A stretch of 64,000 nucleotides of DNA, taken from Euleptes europaea. Lineage: Eukaryota > Chordata > Lepidosauria > Squamata > Sphaerodactylidae. This document shows, piece by piece, positions 11,040-23,100 of this stretch. The stretch is taken from NCBI RefSeq assembly GCF_029931775.1, contig NW_026612050.1, forward strand, positions 124,001 through 188,000, given 5' to 3'. Position numbers and translations under genes: made by a program. Each line of letters begins with the position of its first letter. Within the stretch, counting starts at the first letter, position 1. Under the pieces are notes generated by a model. The model ran no database searches. It had not been told where the DNA came from and saw nothing but the letters and a program-made list of their open reading frames with translations.

Positions 11040-12636
11040 TAACTTGCAGGTGCAATTTCTGGAGAATAGGTGAGGTGCCAGAATACTGGAGGTGGGCAAA
11101 TGTTGTCCCCAAATTCAAGGAGAAAAAGGAGGATCCGGTTAACTACCAACCCATCAGCTTGATGTCTATACCAGGAAAAGTCTTAGAACAAATCATCAAG
11201 GAGTCAGTCCTTGAGTATTTAGAAAGGATGGATCTGATTGCTAAGAGCCTGCACAAGTTTCTCAAGAACAAGTCATGTCAGACTAATCTTATCTCCTTTT
11301 TTGAGACAGTTACTACCTTGCTGGATCAAGGGAATACAGTAGACATAGTTTATCTTGATTTCAGTAAGGCTTCTGATAAGGTTCCACTTAATAGTCTTGT
11401 TGACAAATTGGGAAAATGTGGTTTAGATCCTATTACTGTTAGGTGGATCTTTAACTGATTGACAGATTGCACCCAAAGAGTGCTTGTTAATGGTTCTTCA
11501 TCCACTTGGAGAGGAGTAACTAGTGGAGTGCCTCAGGGATCTGTCCTTGGCCCTGTGTTGTTCAACATCTTTATAAATGATTTGGATGAAGAAATAAAGG
11601 GGATGTTTATTAAATTTGCAGACGATACTAAATTGGAAGGGGTAGCAAATACAGCAGAAGACAGAGCCACGATACAGGATAATCTTGACAGGCTGGAGAA
11701 TTGGGCTAAAACTAATAAAATGAATTTCAACAGAGATAAATGTAAAGTTCTGCATTTAGGTAAGAAAAAACAAATGCATACTTATAGGATGGGAGAGACT
11801 TATCTTAGCAGTAGTGTGTGTGAAAAGGATCTTGGGGTCTTAGTAGACCAAACACTGAACATGAGTCAGCAGTGTGATGCAATAGCTAAAAAGGCAAATG
11901 CCATCTTGTGGTGTCCAGATCACGTGAAGTGATGGTATCATTTTACTCGGCTCTGGTTAGACCTCACCTAGAGGACTGTGTTCAGTTTTGGTCTGGAGAC
12001 CAAATCCTATGAGGAAATGTTAAAGGAGCTGGGTATGTTTAGCCTGGAGAGGAGACGACTGAGAGGTGATATTATAACCATTTTCAAGTACTTAAAGGGC
12101 TGTCATATAGAGGGTGGTGCTGAGTTGTTTTCTGTGCCCCAGAAGGTCGAACCAGAACCAACAGGTTGAACTTAAATCAAAAGCGTTTCTGGCTAAACAT
12201 TAGGAAGAACTTTCTAACAGTCAGAGAAGTTCCTTAGTGGAACCTGCTTCATCAGGATGTGATGGGCTTCCCTGGAGGTTTTTAAGCAGAGGCTAGATGG
12301 TCATCTGTCAGCAATGCTGATTCTATGACCTTAGGCAAATCATGAGAGGGAGGGCAGGAAGGTTTGCATCAGTCTTTGACTCTCGTGGCCCCTTCTTGCA
12401 TGCTGAGGGTAGTGCCGATTGCCACTTTGTGGTCAGGAAGTAATTTTTTATCCAGGCCAGATTGGCAAGGGATCCTGGAGGGTTGGGTTTTTTTTGTTTT
12501 TTTTGCCATCTTGTGGGCGTGGAGTAGGGGTCACTGGGGGTGTGGAGGGGATATAGTTGTGAATCTCCTGCATTGTGCAGGGGGTTGGACTAGATGACCC
12601 TGGTGGTCCCTTCCAACTCTATGATTTTATAATTCT
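11040..12636 (+). mobile_element. CR1 LINE, 5'-truncated
   Basis: Encodes the CR1 reverse transcriptase: NYQPISLMSIPGKVLEQIIK, IVYLDFSKASDKVP, RWIFN (one in-frame stop) [28 protein letters not shown], catalytic [24 protein letters not shown] frame shift occurs near 11930. The 3' UTR with CTGGAGGTTTTTAAGCAGAG and the CCAACTCTATGATT tail is CR1-specific. Same subfamily as the minus-strand copy at 32351. Confidence 0.9.
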
Positions 12637-13420
12637 AAGTTGCTGGCCAAGTCCTCTGACTCACCTTCGCAGGTAGTTTCCCAGACCTCGCCATTATCTA
12701 AAACTCAATATCCAATGCTCAGGCGTACTTAATGTAAAGTACCTAGGCATTGTTTCTGATCTATCTCATCTCCTGTTCTTTTCTCCGTCCTACTCCTAAA
12801 CTCATCAAGAGCAACCTTTTGTCCACTGGCAATGACAGGCTATTACCAGATATTGCCAGGCGCAGTGAACCCATACCTCCAACTCCATTCTAGAGTATAA
12901 ATATTACCCCGTTCGCCACAGCAGATTCCTAGCATTTTCCCTTGGATCCAAAACGTGAGCACTGTACTTGCGTGTAGTTTTCCTTCACTTTCCTTGCAAG
13001 AAGCGTTGGTCATTACTTGCTCCACACAGCTGCCTCTATTGGACCTCGCTCCCCGGACTGATAAATAAACTTCCCCCTGGGAACCTCTAATCCTTATGTC
13101 CACCCCCTCATACCTTTGCTTTCCTGGTTCTGTATATATTGGGATTTGTGTTTTTTCCTGTTAATGTGTAAATAAATTGTACTATTTTAAATAAAACCCT
13201 TAAAATATATAAAACCTTATTTATTGGGAAACTTTTCCACTGATGCTCTCATCTGCGTAAAATGTGGTCGAAAGATCCCCATGCCAACCTCTCACAAAGC
13301 TCTACCAGTCTCCAGCTAATTTCCCCCAATAAAAGGAGACCCCTCTATTTGGCATAACATAGGCCCCAACTGGAAGTTGGTAACTCTGGGGTAAATCACA
13401 ACCTGGCTATCCTGAAGGTA
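12637..13420. other. LINE-like remnant and unassigned DNA
   Basis: A short VKYLGIVSDLSHLL-like frame near 12735 resembles the F-K/R-Y-L-G block of the LINEs at 7083 and 9380. 13310-13385 has weak similarity to the GGGTTGCC MITE. No gene. Confidence 0.35.
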
Positions 13421-14075
13421 TAGCCCAGTGATGGCGAACCTTTTAGAGACCGAGTGCCCAAACTGCAACCCAAAACCCACTTATTTATCACCAAGTGCCA
13501 ACACGGCAATTTAACCTGAATACTGAGGTTTTAGTTTAGAAAAAACCACTCATACATTAACATCTTTTGTCTGAAAAGAAAAACACAATAACAGAGCTTT
13601 TAGTAGGGGATTTCACTGAAAGGTGGGAGGTGCCGCAAAGCCCGCACTGTGGCCCAAGCGCTCTGCTCCCCTCCAGCTATGCCATGCTGTGAGCTATGCT
13701 CCCCTCCAACCTAGCTCCTCTCCAACCCCACCAAGGGAATCACCTTTGCCACAGACTCAACAGGCTGCCATCCACGCTGCACCCTCACGCCGCATGTGAG
13801 CCGCCTGGCATGTCAGCCACCTTGCCGCATGTGACAGGGGAGGGAGGAAGCGCTCCTATTGGGCTGCTGGGCAGAGGGGCGGGTGATGTGAGAAATGCCC
13901 TCAGGAGCGCATGGAGAGGAGGCGGGGAGCAGCCTGGCCCCGTGTCCCTCTGGCTTTCTAGTAACGAACTCAGGCAAACTCTGTGCTGGGGCGATGGCGC
14001 ACATGCCCACAGAGTGGGCTCTGAGTGCCCCCTCTGGCACGCGTGCCATTGGCTATACCAGTGGTGGCAAACCTA
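13421..14075. mobile_element. hAT-like MITE (CAGTGRTGGCGAACC type)
   Basis: Left end GGTATAGCCCAGTGATGGCG mirrors the right-end GGCTATACC near 14050. The body has AGTGCCAACACGGCAATTTA and a GC-rich GGCACGCGTGCCATTGG end, typical of a common reptile MITE. Boundaries are uncertain. Confidence 0.45.
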
Positions 14076-14089
14076 ACGCAGAATGTTGG

Positions 14090-15115
14090 GAGATTCCAAA
14101 AAAGGTTTGGAAATTCCAAGGTAAAGCTGCTTCCAAATAAGAGCTCTATGCAGACACAAAGGTGATACCTCCGGAGCTTTTCTGAAACATGTCCTGCATT
14201 GCCAACACAGATGAAAGCCAGGACTGGTTCCTTGCTTTGGGCAACAGGGCAGATTGGCTTCTGTTTCCAAAGAAGGGGGGAAAGGTTTGCTCTCTGTGCA
14301 GCCACAGAGGTTGCCAAGCCCAGAGACATAAGAAAACCTGTGTCTAGAGCCAAGTCAAAGGGTACATGGCTGTAACATGCCTGCTCAGAATATGCCACGG
14401 CACCCTCAAGCAACATATTGGGCACCCAAAGTTAACCTATTGAGGGTTTCTATGCTACAAACTATACAGCGACTCCTTATTGTTATGAGATACAAAAAGC
14501 AACCATAACAAAAACTCTGAAAATTCTGTACTTTGTCGTTTAATCTTGAACATATCCCACCAGCGAACCTTTAAATTTTGAGGCTGTGAATCTTCCTCAT
14601 ACATGACTGACATTTTGATAAAATTCAAAATGACACCCCCTGATTGGTAGTAACTCAATTCATTTCAAAACCACTTCAGCTAAGCACAGCCATAAGCCAT
14701 TGAAGGAAAAAGTTTATCAGCATGAAAATTCCAAGACGTTTTTCACAGAAAATACTTTCAGCAGCCAAAGCCCAAGGACACATTATGCCATCAAGATTGT
14801 GATTGCTTCAAACATAATAAGCTGATATGTTACCAGTCTATGGAAAATATATAAATCAGCCATTTAATCAAACACTCTTTTCTCAGAACAACCAAAAAAT
14901 ATAAAAAATAAACTTGTTTTCCAACCAGTTTGGATATACCACACAGAAAATAAATTCATCCATGAGTCTTTTGTTGGAATGGAGATTTGGCACCAGTAGA
15001 TCTTCTGTATCCTAAGGGTACTGCATTATCTCTGCAAAGGCATTGTATTATCTGTTAGCAAAACAATGGACAAAATTTTATAGCAAAATCATGCACTTAA
15101 ACAATTTATTAGTTC
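14090..15115. other. AT-rich stretch without recognised features
   Basis: Nothing recognised. Open frames here lack motifs. Confidence 0.4.
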
Positions 15116-15216
15116 TAATATTGAGTGGGGTTGTTGGCCACTGTGTGAGACAGGATGCTGGACTAGATGGACCGCTGGTCTGAACCAGCAGAGCTCTTCT
15201 TATGTTCTTATGAGAT
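15116..15216 (+). mobile_element. CR1-type LINE 3' end
   Basis: GGATGCTGGACTAGATGGAC and the terminal TTCTTATGTTCTTATG repeat are a CR1 3' end. Heavily 5'-truncated. Confidence 0.65.
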
Positions 15217-15536
15217 CTACTGAGTGATACATGCTATCTAACTGAGAAATCCAAGTAGAAAATTCCTCTTTATATCCCCTGTGAAGAGAATATATGTTTG
15301 AAATACAATGGGATTTTTTTACATTCAATAAACTGCCTTTCTTCTTGTTACTTAACCATTTGGATAAATTGGGTTAATCTCCTTGTCTCATTATGAATTA
15401 AAAATAAATTGCAATAATGCATTTCTACACATATTTGATACAAAAAATAAGGTTCTAAGTTGAGAAAATATTTTTGAAATAACCATTTCAAAGCTTAGCA
15501 ACAGGAAGAAAATCATCTACATTCTTGCTGCATTAG

Positions 15537-15737
15537 TAGGGTTGCCGACTCTGGGTTGGGAAATTCCTGGAGATCTGGGAGCAGAGCCTGGGGAGGGTGG
15601 AGTTTGGGAAGGAGAGAGAGTACAGCAAGGATGTGATGCCATAGAGTCCACTCTTCTCTAGGGGATTTGATCTGTTGTCTGGAAATCAGATGTAATTCCA
15701 GGAGAACACTAGGCCCCACCTGGAGGTGGCAACCCTA
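15537..15737. mobile_element. hAT-type MITE (GGGTTGCC family)
   Basis: Termini TAGGGTTGCC and GGCAACCCTA form inverted repeats about 200 bp apart, with the GCCTGGGGAGGGTGGAGTTT block shared with copies at 43771 and 55514. Confidence 0.75.
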
Positions 15738-15779
15738 GATACAAGGCACATACTAGATATGGAAGTGCTAGAGACATAA

Positions 15780-17150
15780 TTTAGAAGTAACAACAAACCA
15801 CAGTAATTAATTCTGAATAATTAATTAACCAAGCCATAGCGAATGAGAGAGCCTGAGGAAATCCTTTGGGGAATTTTTCACGGAGATTTGCTGCTGTTTC
15901 GACGCTGATTTGCGTCGGAGTCAAATTTTGGTTATTCACTGCAGATCCGGCTTTTCCCTGATAGAGATATAAAAGCCACGTTATGTCAGCGGCAAACCAA
16001 ACCACTTCTGAGCCATACTTTCCAGTAGAAGCGCGTTTTGTTGCTCGGATGCTCATGAAAAAATGTTTGCCCCGTGAAGTCTCCTTTCTCCTCCCCCAAG
16101 AACGGTGATTGGCTGGGGGAGTTTCGCGCTCGGAGAAGAATACCGCCCCTTTTGCTGCCTGCCTGCCTAGAGTCCTGGCACTTCTCTCCCTCCATCCCGG
16201 AGGCTGGCGGGCGGGCAGGCGGCACGCCTTCCCTGCCCCTCGCCCGGGATGGGCCTTGGAGCTGGGCCCACACCTCCAAGCCCAGGGGGACGTCGGACGG
16301 ACGGCTGCAGGGGGAGACCGGCGGGGCCACACCATGTGCTCCTCATGTGCTGGGGGTGGTGGTGGTGGCAGCTCGGTCTAGGGCAGCTGGACCCGTGGGG
16401 GGGATGTTCAAGGGAAGGGGCTGTTGGCCCCTCTACCCCAGCAGGGAGGGGGGATTTTTGAGAAATCGGATGGGAAAAATGTGCATCCTGAGAGTGGAAA
16501 ACCCAAGGCAAAACTCCCTCCCATCACTCTTCTGAAGAGGGGCGGCCAGCCTGCTCTGGGTCTCCCTCCTCTCTCTCGATGCACTGTGGCCGGATCATGG
16601 CCGGCGTGCAAGCCAGGGGCCTTCTTTCCTCTCCCCCCCCACACCATTCCCACTTTCAGCTAAACACTTCTCTGGGCACATGGATGCAATTCCTGCCCCC
16701 CCCAATCCTGTCTATCATTAAAGGGCAATGGGTTCCACACCTATAGAAAATAGAGGGAAGCTTTGAGGAAAGCGCTGCCTTGCCCCCCCCCCCCCAATTT
16801 GGAATCTGGCTGTTCCAAAAGCAGAGCAGAGCGAGGGTGGAAGAAAAATGGAGGAGACCAGAGGGACTGGTGCTTGTTTTTTGCGCTGGAGCTGGTGAAC
16901 CACATGAGGTAATCTGCTGGGCAGAGTTGGGGCGGAGTTGGGGGCAGGCATAAATAATGAGCCTGTTGGAAGGGGAGGCCTCCTGCAAAAGGGACAGACC
17001 AAACCGTTGTGAAATACAGCGTGCTTTGTTCCCATGGAAAACCAAAACTACATCGAGATTGACAGGGATAAATCGCGGCCATGTTTCGTGTTTTTTCTTA
17101 GTCCGTGGCAAAACAGAAGCAAAATCTACTGTGAAAAATGCCCCTTTGAC
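15780..17150. other. GC/CpG-rich block of unknown role
   Basis: 15880-16600 is CpG-containing and GC-rich, unlike its flanks. It includes an inverted CCAAT box (GATTGGCTGG, 16109) and a TATA-like GATATAAAAG (15965). Overlapping open frames on both strands (up to 184 codons) show no known domain and follow from GC content. A decayed CpG island, an unrecognised first exon or a non-coding RNA promoter are all possible. Confidence 0.4.
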
Positions 17151-18138
17151 ATAAGCACTTCCTCCCCAGTCTCTCCTCTTTTTTTATACAGCTGGATAAT
17201 TAAAGACTTCTGCTTGTGTAACAGATCACACTTTATCACTGCATACAAATGATAAATTATGGTTTTCTGTCTGTCTGGGGCCAATGCCTCCGCCCCCAGG
17301 GGATTGCAAGCCCTACCAAAAGCACACTGAGCCAGCAAGCCCCGAGGCTGGGGAAGTCACCTGTCAGGTTGCCGTAGGGCATGGCCTTGCAGAGTCTACT
17401 CGAGAGTCAGTCAGCTTGAAGGAGCCCAGCTGGCACTCAGTGGCAAGCTCAGCAGCAGAAACCAACCCACCCAAGTTCCTACCAGAGATGATCCTGGCTC
17501 TGAGACCCAGGGAAGCTCTAACAAAGGGGCAGGGAGAATAGGCAGCACTTACCTTTGTAGAGGTGGTTGGGTGGGGCAGCCAGCTAATTAAAGAAGTCCA
17601 GAGGGACAAGTTAATATGCTCACCACTCCAAGGCAAGCATCTATAGGCCCAGGGGATTGTCACTCCCCAGGGCTGGATTGTAATGGGAGGACTGGCTGAG
17701 CCCAGGGTTGGCCCTCTCTTGGGGAAGCATTTAAAGGGTATGCACAGGATCAGCCAGGGAGGAAGAGCCAGACCCATTCCAAGGCATGTGGGAATAGGTA
17801 AATGGCAGAACAGAGTGGGGAAATTGGGTGAAGAGAAACCCCCTCCTCTTGCTCTATTCTGAGGCCCTATCCTGGGGCACTTGCCCAACTAAAAGCAATC
17901 CTGGAGTTGGAGGATGAGACAACCCTGGACTCAGATCCGACCCCAGTGGAACCTGACATTGTCTTACCTGCAAGCCAGTATTATAACAGATCCTGGAATC
18001 CTGGTTTGTGGAGGGAAAGCACAAACCATACCAATAAATGATTTGCTGCAAAAGTCTTTCATGACTGAGCTGTAGGCAAGGAGAGGAAGGAGGGAGAGTG
18101 TATCCCTGAACATTTCCCCCTAGTTCATGCACATAAAA

Positions 18139-18185
18139 ACAAACCTGGGCTTACTACACCTGGATTGTAATAAGCCCAGGTTTGT
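18139..18185. repeat. 15-bp perfect inverted repeat (hairpin)
   Basis: ACAAACCTGGGCTTA pairs exactly with TAAGCCCAGGTTTGT across a 17-nt loop. Most likely a fragment of a palindromic MITE. Confidence 0.7.
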
Positions 18186-19234
18186 TGTAAATCCATCTAT
18201 GGCAGAGTAAGGTTGCTCCATACTGCAAGGCTTATCCATGTTACTCCCATTGCCACTGAAATGCAAAGGCATTTGTGGGTGAAGTGCAGCACCCACACAG
18301 TGGTTTTCCCCACACTTTCCTTAACTCAGCTCCCTGTGGTCTCCTGTCCATCCCTCCATGTGCCACTGGAGCACATTTTTCAGCTTAAAAAATTGAAATA
18401 GTTATACTGCTATAGTGTTATGCTACAGTGATACAGAAATTAGTATGTTTTTTCAAAGTCCTCCAGTAATGTGTTGGGGGGGGGGGTGTTGGCCATGCAG
18501 TGGAGCCAACACAAGGAAAATGGAGCTGATATGGGCAGGACCTGCAAAAATGCTTACCTTTCCCACACAGCATGCAAACACATTTTGATTGCAATATCTC
18601 CAAAAAATATATCAAACCAAGTTTGGGAAAGACTGGAGCAAAGAAGAGGAAAACCTGGAGAATGGATGATTAGAGAATGACTTCAAATAGATCCTCCAAA
18701 TAGAGAATGACTTCAAAAATCCACTCCAGTGTGGGTATCAGCCCAGAGCAAAAACTTCTGTGTGGAAGCAACCTATCCTGAATCTTCATGGCCATGTTAG
18801 ATTTCAAAGGGATCTAAAAAAATGCTTATGCCTTTTTAAAAACCTGTACTTTTAGCTATCTATGTGCACAGCTCTTTCTAATTTTCTTTTTCCTTTCTTC
18901 TCTTGCTGATGGGATATGTTGGGGAAGAGGGTGCAGGAAGGATGAGTGGTAGGGTTACATGGGGTTTGTTGTTATATTTACTACTTTATGTGAAGACACA
19001 ATTTAATAAAAAGAATCAAAGAACAAAATTATTTATGTATGCATGTGGAGAGGGCATCTTTCAGCCCACTGGTATTTAAGGCAGCACAAATAATACATTA
19101 GTATTGGCTCCAGACATCACTACATCTTTTGACCAGGAGAGAAAGGTACCCAATTGAATTGCCATCAAAGATACGAGTACCTGACCATGGCAGTAAGACA
19201 CTAAGTAAGAGGTCTTTGACTTATATTTCTGCCT

Positions 19235-19420
19235 TTGGTCACATAAAATTATTATTACATTTCATCTTGGTTTACTTTTGAGTTTATTAATGTACTGCTT
19301 TCATGTATGGGGCCTTTTTGTATGATTGATATTATTTGACCACTGAGGAAGGCCCACAAGTCAAAACACACCTGGTCAGGGTCAATAATGGCAATGGCTC
19401 TTTTTATTTATGTACACTTG
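19235..19420 (+). mobile_element. Decayed Penelope-like tail with hammerhead-like remnant
   Basis: CCACTGAGGAAGGCCCACAA (19341 on) followed by AAAACACACCTGGT is a diverged version of the CTGATGA-stem-GAAACGCGTTTGG motif at 45198, in a similar AT-rich setting. Confidence 0.45.
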
Positions 19421-19520
19421 TGAGGCTACTGTTTGGGCAAAGACATGTTTTTTAGCTTTTAACCTATAGATATTGAGCCCATATTTATATTGTCTTAACC
19501 TTCTTTGGTTCTTAATTCCA

Positions 19521-19526
19521 TTTATT
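19521..19526 (-). promoter_or_regulatory. Candidate SPATA6L polyadenylation signal
   Basis: First AATAAA on the minus strand after the SPATA6L stop, giving a 3' UTR of about 0.5 kb. A second hexamer lies at 19403-19408. Neither can be confirmed without transcript data. Confidence 0.3.
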
Positions 19527-20017
19527 TTGTGTTATTTCCCTTTTTTCTTTTGTCGTATTCAAGGCAACACACAGTAAAACTGCAGACCTTATGGGGCAAT
19601 TATACAGCTACACCTCTGGATCCAGGCAATGGCTTGTACTTGCTTTAAGGCTCCAGGGCGAGGCAGACACTTGGCAGGTCTAGTTTCCCCTGTTATTGTA
19701 CTGCAGAACTAATATCATGATCCTAAGCCTATTTGCTTGGGCTGAGCTCAGCGGGACTTAATTGCTTGGAATAGCAATATACCTATTCAATAATCACCCA
19801 CTCAACTCAACTTGAACCTTCAAGATTCCACGCTGAAGTCTGAGGGTAGGGAAAATTCAATCTGATGTCGTTCTCGTTAATCCTGTGCTTTCCAGGGATG
19901 AAAGCACCATAACAATCTAGATCTGCATCTTTGTTTTTTTGTTATCTTCCTTTTTAATACCTTCCCTTAAATCAGAAAAGAGAAGGATTTTAAAGCTGCA
20001 TACCTTGCCAATGACAG

Positions 20018-20119
20018 CTATGAACAGTATCTTTGTCCTAGTGAGTCACACAGTGGGGAAGACCTCAAAGAAATAGACCTTCTTTCAAGGACATCATCAA
20101 TCTCAGAATCGGTGGCTCC
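20018..20119 (-). CDS. SPATA6L: SPATA6L terminal coding exon 12
   Basis: Acceptor TTTTTCAG, then 33 codons ([20 protein letters not shown] to GQRYCS) and a TAG stop. The D-S-x-x-D...E-Q/G-Q-R-Y ending matches the SPATA6L C-terminus. The 3' untranslated region continues toward lower coordinates. Confidence 0.87.
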   Translation of the reverse strand, partial: GATDSEIDDVLERRSISLRSSPLCDSLGQRYCS

Positions 20120-23100
20120 CTGAAAAATATTCTTCCGGTTAGCTTAGTAGTTCATCATCATCAGCATTGCAAAATGTGCTTGACTAAAAACAAATGTATC
20201 AGGTATTCTAAAAGAATTAAAATGGCTTATCACTTCATGTTCCAGAACAATTGATGTATGACACTTCCTCTGTCCTTTATCGATCAGAGCACCTTTCTAT
20301 TAGGTGAATATAATTTTAGAGGGACAACAGCAAGAACTGTCAGTTTGGGTTAACGCACATGGATCTGTGTCCCAAATGTTTGAAATTAGTGAGTAAAAGC
20401 AGTTTCTGATTCAAATAAAGCATAACACTGACATTACAGAGGCAGACATGAAATTCTCACAAAAATTTATGAGCAGGAAAAAGGCGCTTTGGGAGAGTCT
20501 GAGAGTGACAAAATACGAGCTATGCATTCAGATGGGAGGCAGAACTGCTTTCATATTATAAAAAGTAACAGATCCACCGTTCCTTAAAAGGGACCAGTCT
20601 CTTGACAAAATATTGTCACACTGTTGCCTGTACTGAGAAAACATTAATTTATTTTTAATCAGATATTTATTCAAGGAAATGGTACTGTTCTCTCTTATCA
20701 AAATTGCTCTCCAGCAATGTGGATACAATGAGGGAGAAAAGCAGGTGGAAATAACCTTTACTGCGAAAACAGCCTGAGAGGAAAGGATTAAAGCACCTGT
20801 CTCCCCTGCTGCACCCGCCTCCACTCACTATGACCAAATTCACAGCCTCTGTGATTATATTTCAGGGAGTGTATGTGTGTGTGGGGGGGAATAAACTATC
20901 AAGAGACAGCTCACTGCCCCCTGCAATCTCTTCATCTGCAGCCACGAAGCCCTAGACCTTATGTTGTATTCAAAGCCTTCTCTTTACCTTGCAGTCTACC
21001 TACTAAGGGAGGCAAGATACATCAGTGACCAGTGGGAAGAAAGTGTAAGAAAGGAGGCTGTTAAAACTTAAGCATCAACAGCAGCAGTTGTTCAGAAAGT
21101 GCATCATACTCACAAGGGAAAGTCTCTGCTTGGCCTCCTCTGAGGTTAAGAGATTCCTCACTCTCTCATTAATCTCCTCCCAGGTGGCATTGGGGCTGGA
21201 GTACAACCTGAAAAATGTTAGAGGGGTCATGATATGCTTTTAATTACCTCACAGACCTCCCCATCATGTAACTCAAGTAATCTCAAGCACAGATATTTAA
21301 TCAGGGTGAGGTAAGTCTTTGCCTTACAGGCAGAAACTGGTTAAGCCTCAAATATCAAAAGGACCTGAGGAACATGGTGAAAACTGTGCTGAATGAAGGT
21401 CTTGTTGTGTTCTTGGATTCTGTATATACTCTCAAAAAGCCACATGGAGATACAAATGAAGGAACAGGCCAGGATCCAAACAGCATCATGCACATACCCA
21501 AGAGCTACACATTCCCTCTTCCATCTAGTAGTTTCTTGTGGTGCACTAAGGGCTTCTCCTGAGGGTCTCATGACCTTCTGAATTCAAGGGGAGGGGAGGG
21601 ACATGCGACTGCTATGGGGAAAAGGGTTAATTAGCTCAAGAGCTCCCTTTCCCACATGAGTCACATGTTCCTTCCTTTTCCCTGAAGTTTCTGGTCAAGG
21701 AAAACCCTTCGTGCACCACAAGAAGCAATAGAACATAAGAAAGGCCCTGCTGGATCAGACCAAGGCCCATCAAGTCCAGCAGTCTGTTCACACAGTGGCC
21801 AACCAGGTGCCTCTAGGAAGCCACAAATAGATGACATAGAAGGGAGAGGAAATCTGTAGTATGTGCAGGAACTCTTGGGTATATGCATCCTGGTAGAAAC
21901 TCAATGGCACAGAAAGAAGCTGTCCTGCCTGTCCTTGCTTGCCATTTGGCTGGGGCTAAATGAGCAATATTTTGCTCTCCAAAATGCCAGAATGACACCA
22001 TTTTTGTGATACAAAGTTGGTTCGAATCCTGTATACAATCTTAACTGTGGCATGGATAAGTTGGCAGTTCTTCAGAAACAGCCCCCTTGAAAGCTAGTTA
22101 ACGTGACTGCCAAAAAGCTTTTTCAGCCTCTGACCTCTATGCTATACAGTGTAGGGTCAGGAGACAACAGCAAAAATTACTCTTTTTGCAATTACGGACA
22201 ACAAATGGCACCATTCTGCTCAGAAGGTCAACTTTTGCCAAAGGGCTGACTATGCATCTCAAAGTGCCTCGTGCAAGACAATGACAAAGGGATTCGAGTG
22301 TACAGAATTCTCTCTGATCTGTTGGGCTATTTATACCACAAGGTCAGGGTTGTTTATGGGACCTGCCTAGATCTCAGCTCATCTGTGTAGTTATTTTTCT
22401 TAATCTCCCTCGATCAGCATCGTTGCACTGCATCCTCCAGTCAGTATGGGACAGAAAGAACCAGAGGAATCGTTGCTAGGAAGGAACTCTCAGAATTAGC
22501 AGTCCTCCACAGAGTCCCGTCAAGCCTCACATAAAGTGATTTATGAAAGACAGGTGTGCACTAATGGCACTCATACATACATATGCTTTAATGGCCACAG
22601 CAGCTACTATTGCTGTTCCTTGCCCTCATCACCTCTCCCCAGAACCCATCATATGTTTTCTCTACTGGATGCTCCCTCATGAGCTTGGGGAGGAATGCAT
22701 TGGCCTGGTTGTTAAGAACTGAGAAGGTTTTTCCTCCATACTGAGAGACATGGCCACAGTGAAGAAGTATAGTTACAGTACAGCAGTGGGGAAGAAACCA
22801 TCAGCCTGGATGTTCTGGCAACAGGATGGTACTTCCTCAACACGGCTAGATTCAGTGAAGCTGCAGTCTCTGGTCCCATGGGTGAGATAACAGGAGAATG
22901 CTGCTGTGGGCTCAAGTAAGGAAGCAGGAGGTCATCCACTTGCTTGAGCCCATGGCAGTATGATGCAGTCACCCATTGCCCAGCCAACAAGTTCATCTGG
23001 CAACAGCGAGAGAGCATCTGCCTCTTGCCAGTGAAATCAGGCTGGTGGTTCTCTCCCCACTGCTGTGCAGTGACCACCACTTCCATTTCAGGTCAGCCTG

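Larger units (their letters stand above)
17250..20017. other. SPATA6L 3' flank, mostly unassigned
   Basis: The 3' UTR of SPATA6L should lie at the right end of this stretch. It also contains a hairpin at 18139 and a decayed PLE-tail-like sequence at 19235-19420. No other gene signal. Confidence 0.4.

Noticed and set aside
15780-16110. Possible snRNA or other pol III promoter (CCAAT, TATA-like)
   Set aside because: Compared from memory with U1, U2, U4-U7, U11, U12, 7SK, Y, RMRP and RPPH1 sequences; no match, and element spacing is wrong.
15781-16335. 184-codon minus-strand open frame
   Set aside because: No family motif, overlaps equally long frames on the other strand, and lies in GC-rich DNA.
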